From positions 1 through 58,716 of the forward strand of contig JAHDHU010000011.1 in the NCBI GenBank assembly GCA_020631135.1: DNA of 58,716 nucleotides. The letters run 5' to 3'. Shown piece by piece: positions 16,705-25,087 of the stretch; positions within the stretch are counted from its first letter, which is position 1, and each line of letters starts with the position of its first letter. The position numbers and the translations under genes are program-made. Origin of the DNA: Saprospiraceae bacterium. Its GTDB lineage: Bacteria > Bacteroidota > Bacteroidia > Chitinophagales > Saprospiraceae. Under the pieces are notes generated by a model. The model saw nothing but the letters and a program-made list of their open reading frames with translations. It searched no databases and was not told the DNA's origin.

Positions 16705-18810
16705 ATGTATTCGAAAAAACAAGAGAAATTATTTTTTGAAACGGCAAAATCTTTTTTAGCCAAAGATGTTTCCAAGGAAGATTTGAAGAATTTGAGAGAG
16801 ACACTACATTTTCATGAATGGAAGTACGCGGTCCAGAATCAACCAGTCATTTCCGATTTTGAATATGATCAACTCTTTCAAAAACTGCAATCCTTAGAAG
16901 CTCAATTTCCTGAGCTTGTTGTTCCCAGTTCCCCTACCCAAAGGGTCACTTCTGATTTAAATGAACAATCCGATGCAGTCGAGCATCTTAGTCCAATGTT
17001 GTCCTTAGGAAACTCATACAATGCTGAGGATTTATTGGATTTTGATGCTTCTATAAAACGATTGTTAAACATTGACGAAAGTCAAGACATAGAATACTGT
17101 GTAGAACCAAAATTTGATGGTGGTTCTATGGCATTGGTATACCAAGATGATTTTATGGTACGTGCGGCCACGAGAGGCAATGGTGTAAAGGGCGAAGAAA
17201 TGACCGTAAATGCCAAAGCCATGCCCTCCGTTCCGCTCAAAGCGGGATTTTCATCCAAAGGGGTTCACAAGGTAGAGTTACGAGGGGAGGCATTGATACG
17301 AATAGAAAATTTTAAAAAAATAAATGCCACTAGAGAAGAACAAGGCCTCGCTGTTTTTGCCAACCCTAGAAATGCAGCGACAGGTGGTCTCAGAATGAAA
17401 GACCCCAAAGAAACTAAGGCAAGGGGCATAGAAGTATTTATGTTCCAAATAGGACATGCTGAAGATGCCAACGGCAATAATGTATTGGATAATCTAAATT
17501 CTCATTATGAAGGAATAGAACTCCTTCGATCATTAGGTTTTAAAGTCCCAAAGGATGAAATAAAAAAATGCAGCAATATAAAAGAGGCGATAGATTTTTG
17601 TGAGTATTGGCAAGCGCAAAGAGAAAGCTATCCTTATGAAATCGATGGAATGGTTGTTAAGGTAAATAGTCTCGAATTGCAAAAAAGAGCTGGATTTACC
17701 CAACATCATCCACGGTGGGCGATTGCTTTTAAATTTAAAGCCAAGCAGGCAACTACCACCTTGGAAGATGTAGAATACCAAATTGGCAAAATTGGTTCGA
17801 TCACACCTGTTGCCAAAGTAAAACCTGTGCAATTGGCGGGTGTAACGGTGTCTTCCATTTCCTTGCACAACGAAGAATTTATAAAATCCAAAGACCTCCG
17901 AATTGGCGATCAAGTTTTGATCGAGCGGGCTGGTGACGTTATCCCTTATATTGTTAAATCCTTTTCGGAACTAAGGGATAATTCAATTGAAGCTATTCAG
18001 TTTCCAACTCATTGTCCTTCCTGTAATACCGAATTGATTAAGGCAGAAAATGAAGCAGCTTGGCGTTGTCCAAATTTTCAGTGTATTGAGCAAATAAAGC
18101 AGCGCATGTTTTTTCATGTATCTAAAAATGCGATGGATATCGATGGTTTTGGTCCTTCTTATGTAGAGCGTTTTTATGAATTGGGTTGGATTCAAGACCT
18201 GGCGGACATATATAATTTGGATTATTCCGCTATTGCGGAATTAGAAGGCTTCGGACAAAAATCAGCGGATAATATTGAAAAAGCCATTGCCAAAGCAAAA
18301 CAAAATCCCATAAATAGGGTTCTGCATGGATTGAGTATTCATCATTTGGGTAAAAAGGCTTCTCAGTTGCTTGCTGAAAATATTGAAAGCGTTTTTGATT
18401 TAAAGGATTGGACGATTGAGGATTATGTGAATATTAAGGACATTGGTCCCGTCGTCGCAGAAAATGTATTTGCTTTTTTTGCGGAAGCTGAAAATATTGC
18501 ACTCTTAGAAAAGATGCAATCATTTGGGGTCAACATGTTGCAAACAGAAGAGGATCGGCCAGTTCAAGTAGCAGACAATGCTCCTCTGCTTGGCAAGTCA
18601 ATTCTTTTTACAGGAACGCTCCAAAAAATGGGAAGGAAAGAAGCTCAAGAGATGGCGATCAAAGCGGGAGCAAGAAACATTTCTGCGGTAAGTTCTAAAC
18701 TGGATATTTTAGTGGTTGGAGAAAAAGCGGGATCTAAGTTGAAAAAAGCTCAGGCCTTAGGCACTGTACAAATTTTAACGGAGGATGAATTTTTGGAATT
18801 GGTGGGGTAG
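16705..18810 (+). CDS. ligA: NAD-dependent DNA ligase
   Basis: The full-length protein is 701 residues (E. coli LigA: 671). The adenylation motif CVEPKFDGG puts the AMP-accepting lysine at K136. The nucleotidyltransferase domain, the OB fold (from about 330), a four-Cys zinc finger (CPSC ... CPNFQC, near 435-455), helix-hairpin-helix repeats (near 490-600) and a C-terminal BRCT domain (about 625-701) follow in the normal order. It seals nicks during replication and repair. The gene is single, with a divergent neighbour upstream. A degenerate copy of its 3' end lies at 20315-20357 and a repeat remnant lies just after its stop. Confidence 0.98.
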   Translation: MYSKKQEKLFFETAKSFLAKDVSKEDLKNLRETLHFHEWKYAVQNQPVISDFEYDQLFQKLQSLEAQFPELVVPSSPTQRVTSDLNEQSDAVEHLSPMLSLGNSYNAEDLLDFDASIKRLLNIDESQDIEYCVEPKFDGGSMALVYQDDFMVRAATRGNGVKGEEMTVNAKAMPSVPLKAGFSSKGVHKVELRGEALIRIENFKKINATREEQGLAVFANPRNAATGGLRMKDPKETKARGIEVFMFQIGHAEDANGNNVLDNLNSHYEGIELLRSLGFKVPKDEIKKCSNIKEAIDFCEYWQAQRESYPYEIDGMVVKVNSLELQKRAGFTQHHPRWAIAFKFKAKQATTTLEDVEYQIGKIGSITPVAKVKPVQLAGVTVSSISLHNEEFIKSKDLRIGDQVLIERAGDVIPYIVKSFSELRDNSIEAIQFPTHCPSCNTELIKAENEAAWRCPNFQCIEQIKQRMFFHVSKNAMDIDGFGPSYVERFYELGWIQDLADIYNLDYSAIAELEGFGQKSADNIEKAIAKAKQNPINRVLHGLSIHHLGKKASQLLAENIESVFDLKDWTIEDYVNIKDIGPVVAENVFAFFAEAENIALLEKMQSFGVNMLQTEEDRPVQVADNAPLLGKSILFTGTLQKMGRKEAQEMAIKAGARNISAVSSKLDILVVGEKAGSKLKKAQALGTVQILTEDEFLELVG

Positions 18811-18817
18811 CCTTTTC

Positions 18818-18859
18818 CCATTTCGACTTGCCATGCGTATGTAGAAATATTTTAAGTTA
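18818..18859. repeat. Degenerate fragment of the 369-bp repeat
   Basis: CCATTTCGAC (18818-18827) and AGAAATATTTTAAGTTA (18843-18859) match 14053-14062 and 14079-14095 of the tandem unit with the same order and almost the same spacing. A further match, CCAAAAAAGGCTT near 18893, resembles CCCAAAAAGGCTT in the unit. This indicates that the unit is a dispersed element and not only a local duplication. Confidence 0.7.
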
Positions 18860-18951
18860 TTTGACATAAAGAGCTCAAATTAATAGTTAAACCAAAAAAG
18901 GCTTAAACACTTCCTTTTCCTTATCTATGCGATAGCAAAACTCCTTCATTC

Positions 18952-20262
18952 ATGAAATACCTACTCTCAGTTATTTGCATTTGTATCCTTTTTTCATGTA
19001 ACGAAAAGCCAAAAGCAGATCCATCAGAAAATCAACGTTTTCATAATTATGCCAGTAGCGTTGATGCATATCTTTCCGCATTAACTGAGCTTAAAAAGTT
19101 CAATGGTGTGGTCTTAATTACTAAAGATGGGGAGCGGGTATTGCATGAAAAATACCTTATGGATAAAGAAGTTGCCAGTTTACAAGTCGACCTTCATTCG
19201 CAATTTGATATTCACTCCGTGGCAAAGTTGATGGGGAAGGCAGCTGTTCTAAAATTGGAGGAAGAGGGAAGATTAAAACGTAGTGATCAAGTAGCTAAAT
19301 ACGTTTCTGATTTTCCGAAAGGAGACCAAATTACTATTCAAATGCTGATGGACAATCAATCAGGACTGCCAAGAAGATTTGAACCTAAAATTTCGGGACT
19401 CATCGAAGTTGATCCGGACGAGTTGATAGAAAAAATCAAGAAAGTTCCTTTTCAATATGAGCCAGGAACAGAAACCGTATATTCCAACTTAGGATTTCAG
19501 TTGTTGTTTTACATCATTTCAAAAGTTTCAGATAAATCCTACGTGCAATATTTACATGACGAATTTTTCGAGCCCCTAGGAATGGATCGCACCGGAGCGC
19601 ACTTCCATTTAAAACAAAATAAACTCGAAAACTTGGTCCAAAACCATGAAGAAGATGATGGAGACTATGAGGTGATTCCAAATGTCGAATCAACCGGAAA
19701 AAACCAAGCGCGAATCTTCAGCACCACCAGTGATTTGATCCAATTTATTTACGAACTAAAAAAAGAACCCTACCTCTCAGTACTAAAAAGAACAGACGGA
19801 ACCATAGGTTGGTCTGGTGGTGGAGATGGAATCTTGACACACGCAAAGTATTCTGAAAAAGGAGACTATGAAATCACCTTCTTTTCAAACTACGATGCCA
19901 TTCCGTTCGGAGACATTCTTCAAAATATAGAACGCTTATTTAACGATGAAGAAATCGAATTGCCCGTCGCCATTAATCGAAAAGCTATTGAGGTTCCTGC
20001 TGAAACACTTTCTACCTATGTGGCTAAATATCGTATGACCGAATTTAATAACGATGTATTTGAATTCCGATTGGAAAATGGTCAATTGGTTTTTTATCAG
20101 GATGGAGAAGCGAGCGGAGATGTGAATGCAGAAAGCAATACCACTTTTTTTGGTGAATCTGATGATGAGGATTATTTCGAGTTTGTTCCAAATGATTCCG
20201 GTTCATTCGATCTCATTTTCCACTACAAAAAAGTACCGATCAAAGGAGGAAGGATGGACTAG
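18952..20262 (+). CDS. Serine hydrolase lipoprotein, beta-lactamase/PBP4 fold
   Basis: A lipoprotein signal (CILFSC, Cys near residue 16) precedes a class C beta-lactamase-like domain of about 40-330. S89-x-x-K92 (HSVAK) provides the catalytic serine and lysine, Y177-S-N179 supplies the second motif, and WSGGGDG (near 284-290) sits where the third motif is expected. A C-terminal beta-rich region of about 100 residues resembles the lipocalin-like tails of this family. It is probably a periplasmic or surface peptidase or esterase; true beta-lactamase activity is unlikely but cannot be excluded. The gene sits between ligA and a degenerate copy of the ligA 3' end, suggesting insertion. Confidence 0.85.
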   Translation: MKYLLSVICICILFSCNEKPKADPSENQRFHNYASSVDAYLSALTELKKFNGVVLITKDGERVLHEKYLMDKEVASLQVDLHSQFDIHSVAKLMGKAAVLKLEEEGRLKRSDQVAKYVSDFPKGDQITIQMLMDNQSGLPRRFEPKISGLIEVDPDELIEKIKKVPFQYEPGTETVYSNLGFQLLFYIISKVSDKSYVQYLHDEFFEPLGMDRTGAHFHLKQNKLENLVQNHEEDDGDYEVIPNVESTGKNQARIFSTTSDLIQFIYELKKEPYLSVLKRTDGTIGWSGGGDGILTHAKYSEKGDYEITFFSNYDAIPFGDILQNIERLFNDEEIELPVAINRKAIEVPAETLSTYVAKYRMTEFNNDVFEFRLENGQLVFYQDGEASGDVNAESNTTFFGESDDEDYFEFVPNDSGSFDLIFHYKKVPIKGGRMD

Positions 20263-20314
20263 GAAAGATCATCAAATTCTCATGATTTTAAGGAGCTCAA
20301 TTATTTGGTAGCTT

Positions 20315-20357
20315 GTAGATTTTTAATGAAGACGATTTTTTTGGATTTGGTGGGGTA
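20315..20357 (+). repeat. Degenerate duplicate of the ligA 3' end
   Basis: This stretch aligns with 18766-18809 (the last codons of ligA) with two one-base gaps, sharing about three quarters of positions. It shares the terminal block TTTGGTGGGGTA/ATTGGTGGGGTA. Conceptual reading gives IFNEDDFF, against ILTEDEFL in LigA. An AGCTCA match about 20 bp upstream extends the similarity. Part of the match is T-rich, so chance is not fully excluded. Confidence 0.45.
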
Positions 20358-20361
20358 AGAT

Positions 20362-21411
20362 TTAATAATGTGACTTAATCAATCCTTCAATTTTTTCTTT
20401 GACAAGATCAAATTCGTCAAACATGGTTTTAAACAAATAATTTCTATCTCGCTCACCGGTTCCACTGATTAAAGTTGATTGATGGATTATATCTTCAATC
20501 CAAATTTCAACCGCATCGCAAACATATTTGTTATCTGTTCGAATATAATTTGGTGCATCATACTTGTTGTAAACTATTCGAAAAATGTCTGATTTAATAT
20601 AAATACATTCTGTAGCAATGGACAATTCGTTCAAGTAAACTTTAATTTCATGTTTTTTGGCAGGATCGCCAAATCTCAATTTGTAACCAGATTCACAAAC
20701 ATTTTTGATATGAATTAACATCTTGTCTATATCAGATAGTATATCGTATATATCATGTTTAGTAGAGAAACAACCAGATCTTATAAAGTACTTCAGTTGC
20801 ATGTACGTAATTCGCAACATATCCGTATTCCAAATTTCTAATGAATTGTAGGAGGTATAAATATCGCTAAGTTCATAGGCTGCTTTTTCAAGGTTTTTAT
20901 TGTTTTGAAAATCGGATTTAGAAAAGATTTTAGTGGTTCCGGGGATTTTCCATCTGGATTGGTTCCAAACAAAATTTTTAAAATGAAATAAATTGGGAAA
21001 ATCCAGATAATAAAAAAAAGGTATTTCATTGGTTAGGTATATACCAACCACATTCGGTAGATGAACAACATTTTTAAGATGATTACAAATATTTATCCAA
21101 TATTCTTCAAAACTAGACAGTTGATGCTTTAATGCCTCAGAATGAAATGCATAAGAGGTTCTAACTTCTTTTAGCCCAGATGTAAATTCATCGAATGAAA
21201 TATTTACTCCAGAACAAAGCTTGATAATTTCAGACAAGTTAAGTTTGGATCCACCTGATATCTTTTTGTAAGCTCCACTATTGCTAATACCTAAGCTTTG
21301 TGCCACAAAATCTACCAGTTTTTGATCTTCTTGTAATGATTCTTCAATTTTTTCGATAAACTTCTCTTGCAACAATATTTCATCGAAAGGATTACTTGCT
21401 TCCATATCCAA
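20362..21411 (-). CDS. Helix-turn-helix transcriptional regulator, C-terminal domain unrecognised
   Basis: The 349-residue protein is without signal peptide or TM segment. Residues about 30-80 (LVDFVAQSLGISNSGAYKKI, then LSEIIKLCSGVNISFDEF) read as a divergent XRE-type helix-turn-helix. The remaining about 260 residues are helical and rich in aromatic residues with no family I recognise; they may form a ligand- or protein-binding module. It is divergent from the secreted-hydrolase gene at 21633. Two inverted repeats lie in the 221-bp spacer and are plausible operators. Control of the rightward genes is inference from position. Confidence 0.7.
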   Translation of the reverse strand: MDMEASNPFDEILLQEKFIEKIEESLQEDQKLVDFVAQSLGISNSGAYKKISGGSKLNLSEIIKLCSGVNISFDEFTSGLKEVRTSYAFHSEALKHQLSSFEEYWINICNHLKNVVHLPNVVGIYLTNEIPFFYYLDFPNLFHFKNFVWNQSRWKIPGTTKIFSKSDFQNNKNLEKAAYELSDIYTSYNSLEIWNTDMLRITYMQLKYFIRSGCFSTKHDIYDILSDIDKMLIHIKNVCESGYKLRFGDPAKKHEIKVYLNELSIATECIYIKSDIFRIVYNKYDAPNYIRTDNKYVCDAVEIWIEDIIHQSTLISGTGERDRNYLFKTMFDEFDLVKEKIEGLIKSHY

Positions 21412-21439
21412 AGATTAAAGGGTAAAAATTACACGTATC

Positions 21440-21465
21440 GGATAATGAGAAATAAATAATTATCC
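21440..21465. promoter_or_regulatory. Inverted repeat, candidate operator 1
   Basis: GGATAAT (21440-21446) and ATTATCC (21459-21465) form a perfect 7-bp dyad with a 12-bp spacer, 29 bp upstream of the HTH regulator's start. The position suits autoregulation. Confidence 0.4.
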
Positions 21466-21513
21466 AATATGTATAAATACGCATGATTTATGCCAAACCC
21501 TTAATTTATTACT

Positions 21514-21534
21514 CATATTATATAAAATAATATG
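21514..21534. promoter_or_regulatory. Inverted repeat, candidate operator 2
   Basis: CATATTAT (21514-21521) and ATAATATG (21527-21534) form a perfect 8-bp dyad around ATAAA in the divergent spacer. A TAnnTTTG match (TAAGTTTG, 21568-21575) lies 34 bp downstream and may be the -7 element of the hydrolase gene. AT-richness raises the chance of a fortuitous dyad. Confidence 0.4.
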
Positions 21535-21632
21535 TATTTAGCACCAATTAAACATTATTCTTGCCCTTAAGTTTGAGTATCATTTAGCTAGTGATGTTAA
21601 TCAAATTTTAAAACGAGATAAATAATAATAAA

Positions 21633-24380
21633 ATGAAGACGTTAATTAAGATTTCTTGCATGCTCCTTTTAGTGAATCTAGGTTTTTCGCAAGAACAAGT
21701 AGAAATGCCGAATTGGTTTTCCTTGTATAGTAAAATCTACCACAATACTATAAGTGCTACTCAACTGGCTAGTCCATCATCCTTGGCTGCGACTATGAAT
21801 AAAACAGTAGCCGATAACAATACTGGACAGCTTTACTTATTTGAAACGGAAATTAATGTTGGCGATTGGACGGACGAACAATTAGAAAATATGGGTATCG
21901 ATCTAACTAAAGGAGATCCCAAAAGCAAACTAAATGTTTCTAGTTTGGCCATTGTAGTGCCCAACATTAACCTCATTTCTGAGGATGGTACTATTGATTT
22001 GCATTTCAATTCAATTGATCATTTTGCTGGTTTTCCCAATAGAAGTCGTATTCCAGAAATTGTATCCGTAGGCGTTTATAAAAATAATAGATTGCTTTTT
22101 TCTGTTGAGAAAGGAGAAAGTCTTACAATTTCTTATTTAGATCTTTTTGGTAACCTTAAAATCAGATTGAATTACAAAAATGGGGATACGAAAGAATTGA
22201 AATTTGTTGTTACAAGAAAACCTATAATATTCGGACCAAACCCTTCCTTAATTCAAGGTTTGCCTACAGATCCTATTAATCCTATGGATCCATGTACAAA
22301 TTGCGAAATTGATTGTAATGATTGTGGCGAACAATTACCTCCATTCGATCCTTGTTCTTCGGAAAATTATAAAAAACTCATTAAAGCTAAAAAGATTTGG
22401 GAAAGACATCCATTACTGATTGATCCACTCTATGGAGTTCCAATTAATCCTAATTTTCCTTATGCTGTTACAGATTATCAAAAATTTACCAGTGGAGCCA
22501 ATCCTGGAGTTTATGAAGGTGAAAACCCTGCAAGAGGTGAGTTGAATGCATCTTATTATATTAATCCAATTAGAAACTCTATACAATACCCTATTATTCT
22601 TGTAGATGGAATTGACTTCGATTCTTCTAGGGATGCAGATGCACTATTGGAACATTTTGGAGGTCATGAGACCTTACAATTATTATTTGATAGAGGCTAT
22701 GATTTAGTAATTGCGGATTTTAAAGGTGGTGCAGATTATATTCAAAAAAATGCATTGGCCTTAGTGGAGTTAATTCGTTCATTAAGGCATGATGATGGGA
22801 TTCCAGAAATTCCAGCTATACTTGGTCCTAGTATGGGTGGGCAAGTGGTTAGATATGCTTTGATGTATTGGGAGAAAAATTTGATTTCTGACGATAATTA
22901 TGGAGACTATAATATTCCCCTTTTTGTTTCTATTGATTCACCTTGGTTAGGTGCAAATGCACCTCCTGGCGTTCTTCGAGCAGCTGCTATTGCTGACCAA
23001 TTGCCTTTTGGGCAGGGTAAAGATCTTTATCCAATCAATGTACTTGCAAATTGTCCTGCTGCAAGACAAATGTTAATTCATCATTACTCACCGGAAAATC
23101 ATGATAATGGAGAATATACCGCTTCAAGTCATCCTTGGAAAGATATTTTATATAATGAAATGTCAAGTTGGGGAGATTATCCAAAGGAGTCTGATATCAT
23201 AGCCATTGCAGATGGTGCGAATCTTCATCCGGGATATGGAAATGATCCTTTATTCGTAGCTCCTGGAGAAGTAATATTCGAAAAGCAGGTAGAAATAAAA
23301 AATGTTGATTGGATAATCGAAGATTTAAAGATTTTCTCGATTAAGGAGGAAGAGAAGCTGGTTCAAATCCCTACTCTTAGTGATACGGATACTAAAACTG
23401 CTTTGGTTGATGGATTAGATTCTTGTCCTGGCTCTCGTTTTGACCTAGTGTCGATACTTCAAGGAATAGAAGGAATTACCGTAAACTCGTCTTTTTGTTT
23501 TATTCCAACATTTAGCGCTTTAGGCGTTGTTGAAGGTTTAGCCGATCCTTTAATGGATTTATCAACTCCTCAATTAAACACTCCATTCTTTAGTGAAACC
23601 TATTCAAATGGTGTAAATAGTGACCACATTGAAATGAATTCTGAAAGCATATTATTTGTTTTAAGTAAATTGAATTCAGCAGGTTTTGGAATGGACAATT
23701 GTGAATATTTAGAATACTATTTCGAAAATCAAGGAGGATTATTTTCAGATGATAAAAATAGATATGTGGTAGACATTTTTGGAACACCAATAAATTATAC
23801 TGACTTGATAGATTGTCCAAATGATATGCTATTTTCTTTAGAATATGAAATAGAATTAGAAATAACAGAGAATCCATGTGGTATAGAAGTTACCTGGGAT
23901 TACGATAGGAATCAACCGGTATTTAATTTGACTGAACCTTTTACAAATGAAGAAGAAATTTGTTCAATAGAAATTAACATTTGTATGTCGAATCCTGAAT
24001 GTCAGAATTTTAATGAATGTGAGACTATTTCTTGGCAACTTAATTTTATTGACATAATAGAAGAAAATGGAGTAGGTGATATTCCAATTTATATTGGTGA
24101 TATAAATGAAAATGCCTTAAGTCCATCAGATTCTGTAACTTCTTCTTTTAAAGAATTAAAAATTTATCCTAACCCATCATCCGGAAGGATATTGCTGGAG
24201 TTAATTGAAGGACTAAATCAAATTGATATATATACCATTGATGGCAAACTGATTTCATCTCAAAAGATAGAAGCCAGTCAAGAACCCCTAGAACAAAACT
24301 TGGAGAAAGGCAGCTATATTATTAAAGTTGCCAACTATAATCTGCAAACTGTAGAAGTCAAAAGAATCATAGTTCTCTAG
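21633..24380 (+). CDS. T9SS type A secreted alpha/beta-hydrolase (lipase/esterase-like)
   Basis: A signal peptide (residues 1-19, ending GFSQ) opens a 915-residue protein. A Cys-rich linker (PCTNCEIDCNDCG, near 221) precedes an alpha/beta-hydrolase domain of about 310-480. This has an oxyanion-side strand (YPIILVDGIDF), a DLVIADFKGG strand and the nucleophile elbow GPSMGG (S400), fitting the GxSxG rule. The C-terminus is a type A sorting domain (KIYPNPSSGRILLEL, then GSYIIKV). It should be secreted and surface-bound, hydrolysing ester bonds, perhaps of lipids; the substrate is unknown. It heads a block with three lipoprotein genes and faces an HTH regulator. Confidence 0.82.
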   Translation: MKTLIKISCMLLLVNLGFSQEQVEMPNWFSLYSKIYHNTISATQLASPSSLAATMNKTVADNNTGQLYLFETEINVGDWTDEQLENMGIDLTKGDPKSKLNVSSLAIVVPNINLISEDGTIDLHFNSIDHFAGFPNRSRIPEIVSVGVYKNNRLLFSVEKGESLTISYLDLFGNLKIRLNYKNGDTKELKFVVTRKPIIFGPNPSLIQGLPTDPINPMDPCTNCEIDCNDCGEQLPPFDPCSSENYKKLIKAKKIWERHPLLIDPLYGVPINPNFPYAVTDYQKFTSGANPGVYEGENPARGELNASYYINPIRNSIQYPIILVDGIDFDSSRDADALLEHFGGHETLQLLFDRGYDLVIADFKGGADYIQKNALALVELIRSLRHDDGIPEIPAILGPSMGGQVVRYALMYWEKNLISDDNYGDYNIPLFVSIDSPWLGANAPPGVLRAAAIADQLPFGQGKDLYPINVLANCPAARQMLIHHYSPENHDNGEYTASSHPWKDILYNEMSSWGDYPKESDIIAIADGANLHPGYGNDPLFVAPGEVIFEKQVEIKNVDWIIEDLKIFSIKEEEKLVQIPTLSDTDTKTALVDGLDSCPGSRFDLVSILQGIEGITVNSSFCFIPTFSALGVVEGLADPLMDLSTPQLNTPFFSETYSNGVNSDHIEMNSESILFVLSKLNSAGFGMDNCEYLEYYFENQGGLFSDDKNRYVVDIFGTPINYTDLIDCPNDMLFSLEYEIELEITENPCGIEVTWDYDRNQPVFNLTEPFTNEEEICSIEINICMSNPECQNFNECETISWQLNFIDIIEENGVGDIPIYIGDINENALSPSDSVTSSFKELKIYPNPSSGRILLELIEGLNQIDIYTIDGKLISSQKIEASQEPLEQNLEKGSYIIKVANYNLQTVEVKRIIVL

Positions 24381-24422
24381 GAACTCACACTAAATATTTG
24401 AAGTAAAAAAATCTTATAACAA

Positions 24423-24453
24423 GTATAAGGCATGGCGTAGCCATGCCTTATAC
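24423..24453. terminator. Strong intercistronic hairpin
   Basis: A perfect 14-bp stem, GTATAAGGCATGGC / GCCATGCCTTATAC, with a GTA loop. No T-run follows, so it may be an attenuator, a processing site or a transcript-stabilising hairpin rather than a simple terminator. Its core is shared with the hairpin at 25041-25067. Confidence 0.7.
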
Positions 24454-24471
24454 GAAACTAAATTTACAATT

Positions 24472-25008
24472 ATGAAAAATTTAATATTAATTGCTTTATT
24501 GCTTATTGGATTACAATCTTGCACCTCTGATTTCACATCAAATTCACAATTAAGCACATCTATAGAATTGGAAATCGACCAAGAGTTAAACCATTTGATT
24601 AATGTCTATGATCAAAATATGAAAGAATTGATTGCAGATAATGATGTCAATGGTCAAATGCTTTTTGAGGCGTTTAAAAATGATGATTTCAATGAATTGA
24701 ATAGCCTTTTAGTTGATGATGAGTCAAGGTCTATGCATCTAGATCTTGTTAATTATATAACAGCGCACTATCCGAATCTAGAGACCTGTAAACCTTGTTA
24801 TTCACTTGAGAATGTAAATGATGATGTCCTTGAAGAAATGATTACTCGATTAATAAATCCAATCGTAGAAAATCGAGATGATCCTGTTTCTGAATGTCGT
24901 AAAAAATGTTTGGGTTATTATTTAGAGTGCGGATCAACGAATCCCGGATGTTGGCTTGCGTACACTGCTTGTGTAATGCTTTGTAACATGGGTTCAGATC
25001 CCGCATAA
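24472..25008 (+). CDS. Cys-rich lipoprotein of unknown function
   Basis: A lipoprotein signal (LLIGLQSC, Cys near residue 17) is followed by an acidic helical region (about 25-130). A compact Cys-rich tail follows, with CKPC near 105-108 and nine further residues between about 143 and 175 that include CRKKC, ECGSTNPGC and CVMLC. The Cys spacing suggests a small disulfide-stabilised domain. I do not recognise the family, and it could be a partner or inhibitor of the neighbouring hydrolases, which is only a guess from position. Hairpins with the same core lie before and after the gene. Confidence 0.65.
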   Translation: MKNLILIALLLIGLQSCTSDFTSNSQLSTSIELEIDQELNHLINVYDQNMKELIADNDVNGQMLFEAFKNDDFNELNSLLVDDESRSMHLDLVNYITAHYPNLETCKPCYSLENVNDDVLEEMITRLINPIVENRDDPVSECRKKCLGYYLECGSTNPGCWLAYTACVMLCNMGSDPA

Positions 25009-25040
25009 TTTCATACTCGAAATGAAAACCTTTGATAAGT

Positions 25041-25067
25041 AAAAGGCATGGCGGAGCCATGCCTTTT
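25041..25067. terminator. Intercistronic hairpin, second copy
   Basis: AAAAGGCATGGC / GCCATGCCTTTT, a perfect 12-bp stem with a GGA loop, ends in four T. The 10-bp core arms are identical to those of the hairpin at 24423-24453, and only the middle loop base differs. It could terminate or attenuate transcription after the Cys-rich lipoprotein gene. Confidence 0.75.
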
Positions 25068-25087
25068 AAAAACCTAAAATTATAACA

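Noticed and set aside
18952-20262. Labelling the serine hydrolase as a beta-lactamase resistance gene
   Set aside because: The motifs are shared by peptidases and esterases of the same fold, and there is no sequence sign of drug-hydrolysing specificity.
23345-23375. A tRNA T-arm-like string GGTTCAAATCC
   Set aside because: It lies inside the hydrolase coding region, and no acceptor or anticodon stem can be drawn around it.
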